NCBI GenBank assembly: GCA_028679485.1
Contig: JAJRBL010000101.1
Span: 1 to 7,483, forward strand
Length of the DNA stretch: 7,483 bases
Direction of reading: 5' to 3'
From: Methanospirillum sp.
GTDB taxonomy: Archaea > Halobacteriota > Methanomicrobia > Methanomicrobiales > Methanospirillaceae
In this document: positions 1-6,580 of the stretch, piece by piece
How positions within the stretch are numbered: position 1 is the stretch's first letter
How the letters are laid out: every line of letters begins with the position of its first letter
Notes under the pieces: model-generated
Databases searched by the model: none
What the model was told of the DNA's origin: nothing
Seen by the model: the letters and a program-made list of their open reading frames with translations, nothing else
Translations under genes and position numbers: made by a program

Positions 1-292
1 CATGGAGATTGCCGATCGTCTCCGGAGTCCCTCCTGGAAGGGTCTTGACGGGAAAGGCCAGTACGATCTCATCCTTGTCACCGGCCTGCCCTATTCACTG
101 GGATGGCTGGTCATGTCAGGGCTCAGGCTCGGTGCACCGGCTGCAAAGGTTATCTCCCTTGACAGGAAGTACCAGCCCCATGCAACCTGGGCATTCGGGA
201 ATATCAGCATTCCATCCTGGCAGTCCCAGATCGGTATGATAATGGATCATCTGAAGAAACAAAGCCAAAATAAAGGAACAAATAATGTTTGA
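1..292 (+). CDS. cdhB: ACDS complex epsilon subunit, 3' part (5' end outside window)
   Basis: This is the C-terminal 96 residues of the epsilon subunit of acetyl-CoA decarbonylase/synthase. In that complex epsilon binds the CdhA CO dehydrogenase subunit, and it has been proposed to assist electron transfer or stabilise the alpha2epsilon2 subcomplex. The reading frame is open to the window edge (first full codon at 2), so the ATG at 2 is probably internal: the family is usually about 160-170 residues, leaving roughly 70 upstream. Recognition rests on the hydrophobic strand YDLILVTGLPY, followed by a helix, then the family-like stretch SLDRKYQPHATWAFGNIS, typical of the DHS-like nucleotide-binding fold of CdhB. 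The stop codon TGA (290-292) overlaps the start of cdhC by 8 nt, so the two are probably translationally coupled. Family assignment is from remembered family pattern, not an alignment. Confidence 0.88.
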   Translation, partial: MEIADRLRSPSWKGLDGKGQYDLILVTGLPYSLGWLVMSGLRLGAPAAKVISLDRKYQPHATWAFGNISIPSWQSQIGMIMDHLKKQSQNKGTNNV

Positions 293-1691
293 GGATATCC
301 CGGTCGAGGTTGGTCTGATTCACGAGGGAGAACGGATCAGAAAGGAAGATATGCATGTCGAACTGGGAGGTCCGAAAGTGCCCGGGAAGTTCGAACTGGT
401 GCTGGTAAGGGATCCCGGGGCTATCACAGACGGTTCTGTCCGGGTTGTCGGCCCTGACCTTGATATGCTTGAACCAGGGAAGAGTTACCAGTTCGGCATC
501 CTGATCGAGGTCTCGGGAGAGAAACTGGAAGAGGATCTTGAAGGGGTTCTCGAACGCCGGATCCACGAGTACTGCAACTATATCCAGGGGGTCATGCACC
601 TCAACCAGCGGTATGATATCTGGGTCAGAATCGGGAAAAAATCCTTTTCAAAGGGGCTTAAATCGTTCCGGCAGATTGGAAGCGTATTAATCGGCCTGTA
701 CAGGAATGAACTCCCTATCATCGAGAAGATCCAGGTTACCTTCCTTACCGGGGGGGATGAGTTCGATACCTATTACCCGATGGCCCGGGAACGGTATGAA
801 GCACGTGATTCCCGGGCCCGGGGGCTTTCAGACGAAGAAGTAGATACCTTTTACGGGTGTGCCCTCTGCCAGTCCTTTGCCCCGTCCCATATCTGTGTCA
901 TTACCCCCCAGCGCTATGCAAACTGCGGTGCCATCAGCTGGTTTGACGGGAGGGCTGCAGCACGGATGGATCCTGAAGGGCCGATATTTCCCATAGCAAA
1001 AGGGGAATGTATCGATCCTGAATCCGGAGAGTACACGGGGGTGAATGAACATGCCAGGAAACGATCCATGGGCGAGGTGGACCGGATCTGGTTGTACTCC
1101 GCATTCGGATATCCCCATACCTCATGCGGATGTTTCGAGGCGATTGCATTCTATATCCCTGAAGTCGAAGGTTTCGGGATCGTTCACCGGCGATTCTCCG
1201 GCCCTACGGTAAACGGGCTTGCATTCTCCACGCTTGCAGATTCGACTGCAGGAGGGAGGCAGATCGAAGGGTTTCACGGCCTGTCGCTTGAATACATGCG
1301 GTCCGTGAAGTTCCTGAAGGCAGACGGGGGATGGTCGGCGGTTGTCTGGATGCCTTCCGAGATAAAAGAACTGCTCGGCAGTGTCATCCCTGCTGACGTC
1401 TCCCGGGCAATCGCAACCGAGAATGATGCAGGGGATATCCCGACGCTGCAGGCATTCCTCAAAGAGATGAACCATCCGGTTGTTGGTAGATGGGTTAGTC
1501 CGGAAGAACCTGCACCAGGCCGGGATTCAGGGCAGGGAAGGTCTCCGGAGCATCCGGTCATGACTATCGGGGAACTCCCCCTGTCTTCTGGCGGGGTGAC
1601 GATAATCCTGAAGAATGCGAAGATATATGCCGAGAAGATCATTATCAGGCCTGCAGGTGCAGGCAAGACAGGAGGGGGAAAAGATGCCTGA
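285..1691 (+). CDS. cdhC: ACDS complex beta subunit (acetyl-CoA synthase, A-cluster)
   Basis: This 468-residue protein is the acetyl-CoA synthase subunit, which joins a corrinoid-borne methyl group, CO and CoA (or cleaves acetyl-CoA) at the nickel-iron-sulfur A-cluster. The length matches archaeal CdhC, which lacks the large N-terminal CODH-binding domain of bacterial AcsB. The A-cluster ligands are all visible: C192 and C195 in FYGCALCQSFAP and C281 and C283 in HTSCGCFEAI, the CxxC...CxC arrangement known for Methanosarcina CdhC. Other family stretches are CNYIQGVMHLNQR (97-109) and GFHGLSLEYMRSVKF (329-343). The last ~65 residues are a proline/glycine-rich linker and a beta-rich tail (437-455). 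The ATG at 285 has a weak AGGA site (274-277) and lies inside the end of cdhB. The 3' end overlaps cdhD by 8 nt. No CooC-like gene intervenes before cdhD, unlike the Methanosarcina operon. Confidence 0.97.
   Translation: MFEDIPVEVGLIHEGERIRKEDMHVELGGPKVPGKFELVLVRDPGAITDGSVRVVGPDLDMLEPGKSYQFGILIEVSGEKLEEDLEGVLERRIHEYCNYIQGVMHLNQRYDIWVRIGKKSFSKGLKSFRQIGSVLIGLYRNELPIIEKIQVTFLTGGDEFDTYYPMARERYEARDSRARGLSDEEVDTFYGCALCQSFAPSHICVITPQRYANCGAISWFDGRAAARMDPEGPIFPIAKGECIDPESGEYTGVNEHARKRSMGEVDRIWLYSAFGYPHTSCGCFEAIAFYIPEVEGFGIVHRRFSGPTVNGLAFSTLADSTAGGRQIEGFHGLSLEYMRSVKFLKADGGWSAVVWMPSEIKELLGSVIPADVSRAIATENDAGDIPTLQAFLKEMNHPVVGRWVSPEEPAPGRDSGQGRSPEHPVMTIGELPLSSGGVTIILKNAKIYAEKIIIRPAGAGKTGGGKDA
1670..1675 (+). 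promoter_or_regulatory. Shine-Dalgarno AGGAGG deciding the cdhD start
   Basis: AGGAGG lies 8 nt before the ATG at 1684. This favours 1684 over the in-frame ATG at 1615, which would extend cdhD 69 nt into the end of cdhC and has no comparable site. The ribosome site sits inside the last codons of cdhC. Confidence 0.85.
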
Positions 1692-2925
1692 TCCTGTCAA
1701 ACCTGATATATCCGCCCTGATACGCCTCCTCGGCCCGGGAATTGCCGACCTGTTATCGGGAAGGGAGATTGAACTTGAGCATGTAACGCTTGAATTCAGC
1801 GAACTCGAGTTGCAGATCCCGTTATCTGTTCCGCTCCCGGTTCAGAACCCCGGTATCGTATCAGGAACCCATCCCCCGTCCTTCACGGGAAAAATCCCGG
1901 ATTCTCTCATTTCAGAGACCTTCTTTGCCGAACCGGAGACTTACTCGTCCCGGATTCGCGAGGTGACGATCGGGGGAACCAGAAGTGAAGGGGGATCGAG
2001 GGGACGATCTATAACTGTCGGAGGTTCATCATCACTCCCCTTTTCCCAGCCTGAACATCCCCCGGCCCACCCTCCGGTCATATCGCTTGACGTCTTCGAT
2101 ACCAAGATATCCATGCCGAAAGTACTCAGGGCTCACCTGGGCGACGTGATGGATGACCCCGCCGCATGGGCAAAACTGAATGTTGAGAAGTTCGGTGCAG
2201 ATATGGTCACGATTCACCTTATATCCACGGATCCTCTCATCCAGGACAAATCCCCCCGGGAGGCATCCCGGACCGTGGAGGAGGTGCTCCAGGCAGTGGA
2301 TGTCCCGATCATCATCGGGGGCTGTGGTGATCCGAAGAAGGATGCAGCGACCTTTATCGAGATCTCTGCAATGGCAGAAGGGGAAGGACTGCTGCTCAAT
2401 TCAGTCACGTCAGATATGGCCGAAGTAAAAACCCTTGAACCTGTCTGTAAAGCTGCATCAGAGTCCGGACATTGCCTCCTCGGGTTCACCGGTCTCGACC
2501 TAAATAATGCAAAAGAACTGAACAGGAGGATCTACCCGCATTTCCCGCCTGACCGGCTCCTCATGGACCTGACAACGGTAGCCCTCGGGTACGGGCTCGA
2601 ATACTCGTTTTCAATCCATGAACGAGCCCGTCTGTCTGCCCTGATGGGTGACACCGAACTACAGCATCCCACGTTGTCAGCCTGTACGAATGCATGGTCG
2701 GCACGGGAGGCATGGATGAATCTTGGGCCTGGATTCGGGAGTGTTGATCTCCGGGGACCGCTCTGGGAGTCTATCGGAGGAATCACCCTTCTTCTGGCCG
2801 GGGTGGATCTCTTCCTCATGATGCATCCCCTGGCTGTCTCGACCATGCGGGAGGTCTCCTCCCGGCTTATGAACCCGGGGATGCCCGAGTCCCACGGGGC
2901 AGACTGGGTGTCTGCAAAGATATGA
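1684..2925 (+). CDS. cdhD: ACDS complex delta subunit (corrinoid protein small subunit)
   Basis: At 413 residues this is the delta subunit of ACDS, the small subunit of the corrinoid iron-sulfur protein. With CdhE it forms the heterodimer that accepts methyl from methyl-tetrahydromethanopterin/sarcinapterin and presents it to the A-cluster of CdhC. The N-terminal part (1-50) is a helix plus the beta-rich stretch IELEHVTLEFSELELQIP. Then comes the family-like segment TIGGTRSEGGSRGRSITVGG (95-114), and from about 132 (ISLDVFDTKISMPK) a TIM-barrel domain typical of CFeSP small subunits, with VPIIIGGCGDPKKDA (207-221) and LLMDLTTVALGYGLEYS (302-318). There is no cysteine cluster, as expected for delta. 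The start at 1684 is chosen for its strong Shine-Dalgarno. The first 8 nt overlap the end of cdhC (ATGCCTGA), and a 10-nt gap leads to cdhE. Confidence 0.96.
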   Translation: MPDPVKPDISALIRLLGPGIADLLSGREIELEHVTLEFSELELQIPLSVPLPVQNPGIVSGTHPPSFTGKIPDSLISETFFAEPETYSSRIREVTIGGTRSEGGSRGRSITVGGSSSLPFSQPEHPPAHPPVISLDVFDTKISMPKVLRAHLGDVMDDPAAWAKLNVEKFGADMVTIHLISTDPLIQDKSPREASRTVEEVLQAVDVPIIIGGCGDPKKDAATFIEISAMAEGEGLLLNSVTSDMAEVKTLEPVCKAASESGHCLLGFTGLDLNNAKELNRRIYPHFPPDRLLMDLTTVALGYGLEYSFSIHERARLSALMGDTELQHPTLSACTNAWSAREAWMNLGPGFGSVDLRGPLWESIGGITLLLAGVDLFLMMHPLAVSTMREVSSRLMNPGMPESHGADWVSAKI

Positions 2926-2929
2926 GGTG
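2924..2929 (+). promoter_or_regulatory. Shine-Dalgarno GAGGTG deciding the cdhE start
   Basis: GAGGTG overlaps the cdhD stop codon and sits 6 nt before the ATG at 2936. An in-frame GTG at 2927 is part of this site and therefore unlikely to be the start codon. Confidence 0.75.
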
Positions 2930-2935
2930 GGCAGG

Positions 2936-4366
2936 ATGGAGATAAAAAAGAAGAAAGGGATCAAGGAGATCAGCCCTATCGACGTGTACAAACTCCTGCC
3001 GCGAACCAACTGCGGGGAATGCAGCGAGGCGAACTGCATGGCATTTGCGACAAAGGTGGTGAATGGCGAGGCGTCGGTCGACCTCTGCAGACCGCTTTTT
3101 ACCCCTGAGCATACCGCAGCGTATGGAGGGCTGCAGGAACTCCTGGCCCCCCCGGTCAAAACGGTTACCTTCGGAAGCGGAGAGTCTGCTGCAGTAATAG
3201 GCGGAAAACACGTCCTCTTCAGGCACGAGTTCACGTACCAGTATCCCACCATAATAGCCATCGACATCGCCGACGATCTGGATCCAGATGCTCTATCAGA
3301 GAGAGTAAACCAGGTCTCCCGGTTTACCTACTCGTACATCGGCAGAACCCTTCGCCTGGATGCCCTTGCAATCCGGTGCGTCAGCGGCGATCCAGCACGG
3401 TTCAGGGAGGCTGTCCTCCAGGTCTCGGAGGTCTCCCCCCTCCCGCTGATCCTCTGCAGTCATGATCCTGGCGTCATCGGTGCAGCCCTGTCGGTGTGTG
3501 CCGATAAAAAACCCCTTATTTTTGCAGTCACCGCAAAGAACTGGAGAGAAATGGGGAAGGTAGCCGTCCACTACTCCTGTCCGGTGGTCGTCTCTGCCTC
3601 CGGTGACCTGAGTCTTCTTCGCTCTCTTGCCCGGACGCTGCAGGACTGGGGGATAGAGGATATTGTCCTGGATCCCGGCACCTATCACGGGGAACATATC
3701 GCTACCACGATCCATGCATTTACTGCCATCAGGAAGACCGCCTGTAAAGATTTTGATCCCCTCTTCGGTCATCCCCTGCTTGGAACCCCGATATCAGTCT
3801 GGAACGGCCAGGAACTCTCCGATGAGATGAATCGCTGGCAGGAGGCATACCTATCTTCGATGCTCATCACCCGCTACGCAGATCTCCTGATCATGCACAG
3901 TCTTGAGGGCTGGGTGCTGCTCCCCCAGCTCATCTGGAGATTCGGTATCTATACCGATCCCAGAAAGCCGGTTTCGGTGGATCCCGGGGTCAGGCCGTTC
4001 GGGAACCCCGGACCAGGCTCACCGGTCCTCATCACCTCCAACTATGCACTGACATACTTTACCGTTGAGGCTGATATCAAGGCAGCAAAGATCGACTGCT
4101 ACCTGGTCGTCGCCGATACCGGCGGACTCTCCGTGGAAGCGGCCGTTGCAGGGAGATACTTCTCTGCATCAAAGATCGCCGAGTCTCTTCGTGAATACAA
4201 GGTTGCAGAAATGGTATCCCATAACTACCTCATCATCCCCGGTCTCGCAGCGAGGCTCTCCGGGGAGACCGAGGAAGAGTCCGGGTGGAGGGTGCTTGTC
4301 GGACCTCGGGATTCATCCGCAATCGGCCAGATGATCAGGGAACACTGGCCTCCGGCGGAAGAATAA
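2936..4366 (+). CDS. cdhE: ACDS complex gamma subunit (corrinoid/4Fe-4S protein large subunit)
   Basis: This 476-residue protein is the large subunit of the corrinoid iron-sulfur protein in ACDS, carrying the 4Fe-4S centre that reduces cobalt and the C-terminal corrinoid-binding domain. The N-terminal domain shows C26, C29, C34 and C51 (C-x2-C-x4-C-x16-C) in RTNCGECSEANCMAFATK and VDLC, the family signature. A central TIM-barrel-like region follows (about 75-320), then the C-terminal cobalamin domain with SNYALTYFTVEADI (364-377) and CYLVVADTGGLSVEAAVAG (385-403), matching the usual CdhE/AcsC wording around the corrinoid cradle. Length is ordinary for the family. The ATG at 2936 is preferred over GTG 2927 because the latter lies in the ribosome site. 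The stop at 4364-4366 is only 4 nt from the next gene, so that protein is part of the same operon. Confidence 0.96.
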   Translation: MEIKKKKGIKEISPIDVYKLLPRTNCGECSEANCMAFATKVVNGEASVDLCRPLFTPEHTAAYGGLQELLAPPVKTVTFGSGESAAVIGGKHVLFRHEFTYQYPTIIAIDIADDLDPDALSERVNQVSRFTYSYIGRTLRLDALAIRCVSGDPARFREAVLQVSEVSPLPLILCSHDPGVIGAALSVCADKKPLIFAVTAKNWREMGKVAVHYSCPVVVSASGDLSLLRSLARTLQDWGIEDIVLDPGTYHGEHIATTIHAFTAIRKTACKDFDPLFGHPLLGTPISVWNGQELSDEMNRWQEAYLSSMLITRYADLLIMHSLEGWVLLPQLIWRFGIYTDPRKPVSVDPGVRPFGNPGPGSPVLITSNYALTYFTVEADIKAAKIDCYLVVADTGGLSVEAAVAGRYFSASKIAESLREYKVAEMVSHNYLIIPGLAARLSGETEEESGWRVLVGPRDSSAIGQMIREHWPPAEE

Positions 4367-4370
4367 TCCC

Positions 4371-6188
4371 ATGGATTCCCCTGTTACTGTTCTTTTTCAG
4401 CCGATGAACCGCATGGTTGCCGTACCGGCTGGTTCTACCGTTCTTGATGCTATCCGTGAGGCGGGAATCACCTTCGAATCCATATGTGGCGGGAAAGGGT
4501 TATGCGGCAAATGCAGGGTTATCCACCGGTCAGGAGAGATATCACATGAAGAGAGCAGTAGCACCAAGCAACCCTCCCGGGAAGAGAAGAAACGGGGCTA
4601 TTGTCTCGCCTGCAGCACGAAAGTCTGGTCAGATGCCGAGTTTACCATACCCGTGGAGAGCAGGATCGATAATCCCCGGATACTCCTTGAATTAAACCTG
4701 AATATTGAAAATCCCTCTCCTGCAGTGAGAAAGTATGCCGTTGAGAAGAGGTCGTACGGGTTCTCCGATACTCTCGGGCCATCCATAAAATTTGCCGGGT
4801 ACTCAGGGAGACGTCCTGAGATGAGCCCTGAGATTATGGAGAAGATCAGCAGTCTTGCGATCCCCTTCACCGCAACCATCTCAAAAACCCCGGGAAACCC
4901 TCGTGTCATCGCACTTGAAGAGGGAGATACCTCCCATCCCCTGTACGGTATCGCCATCGATCTCGGAACGACCACGGTCGCCGGGGTGGTATGTGACCTG
5001 GTAACCGGGGTTGTGCTGAAGAAGGAATCAACACTGAACCGACAGATAACACTGGGAGAAGAACTCGTAACCAGGATCGCAGTCGGGAGAAGAACGGAAG
5101 GAAGGAGAGACCTGCAGACTGCCGCCATCACGAGCATCAACGAGGTTATCGAGAGGCTCTGCAGTAGCATGGGCATATCCGGAACCGAGATCGTGGATCT
5201 CTCCATCGGTGGCAATACCGTCATGATATGGCTGCTTGCAGGGTATGATCCCTCTCCCCTGGGGTTCGTGGATTCGCCTATTTCCCATGATCCCCTTGTT
5301 ATGGAGGCGAAACAGGCCGGTATCAGCATCAACCCTGACGGTTACATCTACTGTCTCCCAGCAGTCAGCAGGTTTGTCGGGGGGGATGCCATCGGTGATA
5401 TTCTCGTATCAGGGATGCATACCTCACCTGATATCTCACTGCTCGTGGATCTCGGGACAAACGGGGAGCTCATTCTTGGCAACAATGAATGGCTGGTCTC
5501 AACCTCCTGTGCATCAGGCCCGGCCTTCGAGGGGGCGGGGATGAGATCAGGGATACGTGCCATGAAAGGAGCTGTTGATCGGGTGAGCATTGACCCGGAT
5601 GGATCGGTGCACTGTCACGTGATAGGAGACAGCCAGCCGAAAGGGATCTGCGGTTCGGGAATTATCGAAGCAGCAGCAGCGATGGCATCCGTGGGGATCC
5701 TTGATTTTTCCGGAAGACTGGTGAATACCGCTTTCGGGGTCAGGGAAGGTGAGCAGGGGCCGGAGTATGTGCTTGTTCCTGCGGAGAAAACTGCAACCGG
5801 GCAGGACATCGTCATTACAAAGGATGATATGGCCTATCTGATGGATTCAAAGGCTGCTGTCCTTGGTGCAATCAATGTGCTGCTCAAGAAGTACCGCATC
5901 GATCCTGGTGATATCAGGCACGTGTACCTGGCAGGAGCATTCGGATCCTTCGGCACCATTGACAGCCTGGTATCGTTCGGGATCCTGCCTGATTTCAGGA
6001 ATGCAGAGATTCACCGGGTTGGGAACGGTTCTCTTGCCGGGGCATATACCTGTCTTCTCTCGGAAGAGGCAAGGAAGGATGCCCGCCTGATAGCAGGCCG
6101 TATGGGATACATCGATCTGCTCGTTGACAATGATTTTGTGGAAGAATACTGGAATGCGCTCAGATTGCCTGACCTGAAAAAACCATAA
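4371..6188 (+). CDS. RACo-type 2Fe-2S/ASKHA reductive activator of corrinoid protein
   Basis: This 605-residue protein resembles RACo, the ATP-dependent activator that returns the corrinoid iron-sulfur protein from Co(II) to active Co(I). Residues about 3-95 form a plant-type 2Fe-2S ferredoxin with C39, C45, C48 (CGGKGLCGKC) and C78. After a linker (about 100-190) comes the DUF4445/ASKHA ATPase part: phosphate-1 loop IDLGTTTVAG (196-205), GGNTVM (280-285), phosphate-2 loop LVDLGTNGELILG (358-370), SCASGPAFEGAGM (379-391), KGICGSGII (424-432) and the adenosine motif YLAGAFGSFG (519-528). It differs from archaeal RamA, whose iron-sulfur sites are C-terminal 4Fe-4S clusters. No clear Shine-Dalgarno precedes 4371. 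The 4-nt gap suggests reinitiation after cdhE, and the first strand VTVLFQ is needed for the ferredoxin fold, supporting this start. The substrate is inferred to be CdhDE from position. It is the last gene before T-rich terminators. Confidence 0.9.
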   Translation: MDSPVTVLFQPMNRMVAVPAGSTVLDAIREAGITFESICGGKGLCGKCRVIHRSGEISHEESSSTKQPSREEKKRGYCLACSTKVWSDAEFTIPVESRIDNPRILLELNLNIENPSPAVRKYAVEKRSYGFSDTLGPSIKFAGYSGRRPEMSPEIMEKISSLAIPFTATISKTPGNPRVIALEEGDTSHPLYGIAIDLGTTTVAGVVCDLVTGVVLKKESTLNRQITLGEELVTRIAVGRRTEGRRDLQTAAITSINEVIERLCSSMGISGTEIVDLSIGGNTVMIWLLAGYDPSPLGFVDSPISHDPLVMEAKQAGISINPDGYIYCLPAVSRFVGGDAIGDILVSGMHTSPDISLLVDLGTNGELILGNNEWLVSTSCASGPAFEGAGMRSGIRAMKGAVDRVSIDPDGSVHCHVIGDSQPKGICGSGIIEAAAAMASVGILDFSGRLVNTAFGVREGEQGPEYVLVPAEKTATGQDIVITKDDMAYLMDSKAAVLGAINVLLKKYRIDPGDIRHVYLAGAFGSFGTIDSLVSFGILPDFRNAEIHRVGNGSLAGAYTCLLSEEARKDARLIAGRMGYIDLLVDNDFVEEYWNALRLPDLKKP

Positions 6189-6238
6189 TTTTTCCTTCTT
6201 TTCCCGACTCGTTCCATGTAATGTGGTTAATTTTTTTT
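6189..6238 (+). terminator. T-tract terminator region of the cdh operon
   Basis: Directly after the stop codon come pyrimidine runs (five T at 6189-6193, four T at 6199-6202) and then eight consecutive T at 6231-6238. Archaeal RNA polymerase terminates at oligo-T in the non-template strand without needing a hairpin, and I see no strong stem here. This is a reasonable end for the cdh transcript and separates it from nif. The exact 3' end cannot be read from sequence. Confidence 0.6.
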
Positions 6239-6262
6239 GGTTGTTTATCTGCTTTGGTCAGG

Positions 6263-6272
6263 ATTATATATT
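6263..6272 (+). promoter_or_regulatory. Distal TATA-like element upstream of nif
   Basis: ATTATATATT is identical to the element 48 nt further downstream. If it is a TATA box, transcription would start near 6293-6298 and include the operator-like palindrome in the RNA. There is no independent evidence of use; the sequence reads almost the same on the other strand, so orientation is uncertain. Confidence 0.35.
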
Positions 6273-6310
6273 TTCCTTCTCGCCGAATCTCAGATCCATT
6301 TCGATATATT

Positions 6311-6320
6311 ATTATATATT
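6311..6320 (+). promoter_or_regulatory. Probable nif TATA box
   Basis: ATTATATATT sits in the most AT-rich stretch of the gap (6302-6320). With usual archaeal spacing (start about 25-27 nt after the TATA centre) transcription would begin around 6340-6343, immediately after the operator-like palindrome at 6323-6339 and about 47 nt before a strong ribosome site and ATG cluster. The resulting nifH leader would be about 370 nt. Confidence 0.55.
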
Positions 6321-6322
6321 AT

Positions 6323-6339
6323 GAAGGTAGTTTCCTTCC
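6323..6339 (+). promoter_or_regulatory. NrpR-like operator palindrome
   Basis: A perfect inverted repeat GAAGG-N6-CCTTC occupies 6323-6338. Shifted by three bases it also reads GGTA-N6-TTCC (6326-6339), one mismatch from GGAA-N6-TTCC, the operator described for the nitrogen repressor NrpR at nif and glnA of Methanococcus maripaludis. It lies between the probable TATA box and the expected transcription start, where a repressor would block initiation, and in the promoter region of nifH. Assignment to NrpR is inference; the regulator gene is not in the window. Confidence 0.5.
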
Positions 6340-6383
6340 ACTAACTATATCTATTGGTGTGATTAATCTTGTAGTATAACAGA

Positions 6384-6389
6384 AGGAGG
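6384..6389 (+). promoter_or_regulatory. Strong Shine-Dalgarno of leader ORF
   Basis: AGGAGG is followed directly by ATGATGATG; the third ATG (6396) has the ideal 6-nt spacing. It is as good as the cdhD site and far better than that of nifH, whose only candidate is GTGAT at 6701-6705. Confidence 0.6.
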
Positions 6390-6437
6390 ATGATGATGCA
6401 CAAGAATTGTCTGCTGTATGTACGATCTGAACGTTAA
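6390..6437 (+). CDS. Possible 15-codon leader peptide or small protein upstream of nifH
   Basis: Three in-frame ATGs (6390, 6393, 6396) behind a full AGGAGG open a short frame reading MMMHKNCLLYVRSER, then TAA at 6435-6437. With the best-spaced start (6396) the peptide is 13 residues. It has one cysteine and a short hydrophobic centre and matches no family I know. It lies about 50 nt downstream of the predicted nif transcription start and 272 nt before nifH. It could be a regulatory leader peptide, a nitrogen-regulated small protein, the remnant of a gene, or chance. The ribosome site is the only real evidence for translation. Confidence 0.35.
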   Translation: MMMHKNCLLYVRSER

Positions 6438-6446
6438 AATCTGCTT

Positions 6447-6491
6447 CCAGGCGGAAAGACCCGGACACCTGGCAGGTTTATACCCGACCTG
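6447..6491 (+). repeat. Cluster of short inverted repeats in nif leader
   Basis: CCAGG (6447-6451) can pair with CCTGG (6468-6472), CAGGT (6473-6477) with ACCTG (6487-6491), and alternatively ACCTG (6467-6471) with CAGGT (6473-6477). The arms are only 5 bp, so chance is possible, but they lie just after the short leader ORF and offer competing RNA foldings. Confidence 0.3.
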
Positions 6492-6517
6492 TACCATCCT
6501 GTTGCACCTCCCGTACG

Positions 6518-6527
6518 TATAATATAA
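6518..6527 (+). promoter_or_regulatory. Proximal TATA-like element upstream of nifH
   Basis: TATAATATAA is followed by ACCTATATG. Used as a promoter it would start RNA near 6548, giving a leader of about 160 nt that still contains the hairpin at 6600-6642 but not the short ORF. No NrpR-like palindrome is seen next to it. It could drive nifH constitutively or a separate small RNA. Confidence 0.35.
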
Positions 6528-6580
6528 ACCTATATGCCCGGGGCAGTATCCGGATGTCCCGAACCGGAAGCAGTCTTTAA

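Larger units (their letters stand above)
6191..6338 (+). repeat. Three TTTCCTTC direct repeats
   Basis: The octamer TTTCCTTC occurs at 6191-6198, 6272-6279 and 6331-6338. The first two copies share ten bases (TTTTCCTTCT at 6190-6199 and 6271-6280). The second follows a TATA-like element and the third is the right half of the operator-like palindrome. They may be protein-binding half sites or simply polypyrimidine bias; start-to-start spacings (81 and 59 nt) are irregular. Confidence 0.4.

Noticed and set aside
1615..1683. Upstream ATG extending cdhD by 23 residues
   Set aside because: The AGGAGG at 1670-1675 serves ATG 1684, and the extension (Arg-rich) is a shadow of the cdhC C-terminus.
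2927..2935. GTG start for cdhE three codons upstream
   Set aside because: The GTG is part of the GAGGTG ribosome site for ATG 2936.
2677..3267. 196-codon open frame on the minus strand across the cdhD-cdhE junction
   Set aside because: Antisense to two well-conserved genes, with no recognisable domain or convincing translation signal.
4598..5332. 244-codon open frame on the minus strand
   Set aside because: It lies wholly antisense to the RACo-like gene, whose motifs are intact. It is Ser/Pro/Arg-rich low-complexity translation and resembles no protein; a codon-bias shadow.
6418..6522. 34-codon ORF overlapping the short leader ORF
   Set aside because: No ribosome site before its ATG and no recognisable sequence. 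It could only be reached by a frameshift from the leader ORF, for which I see no signal.
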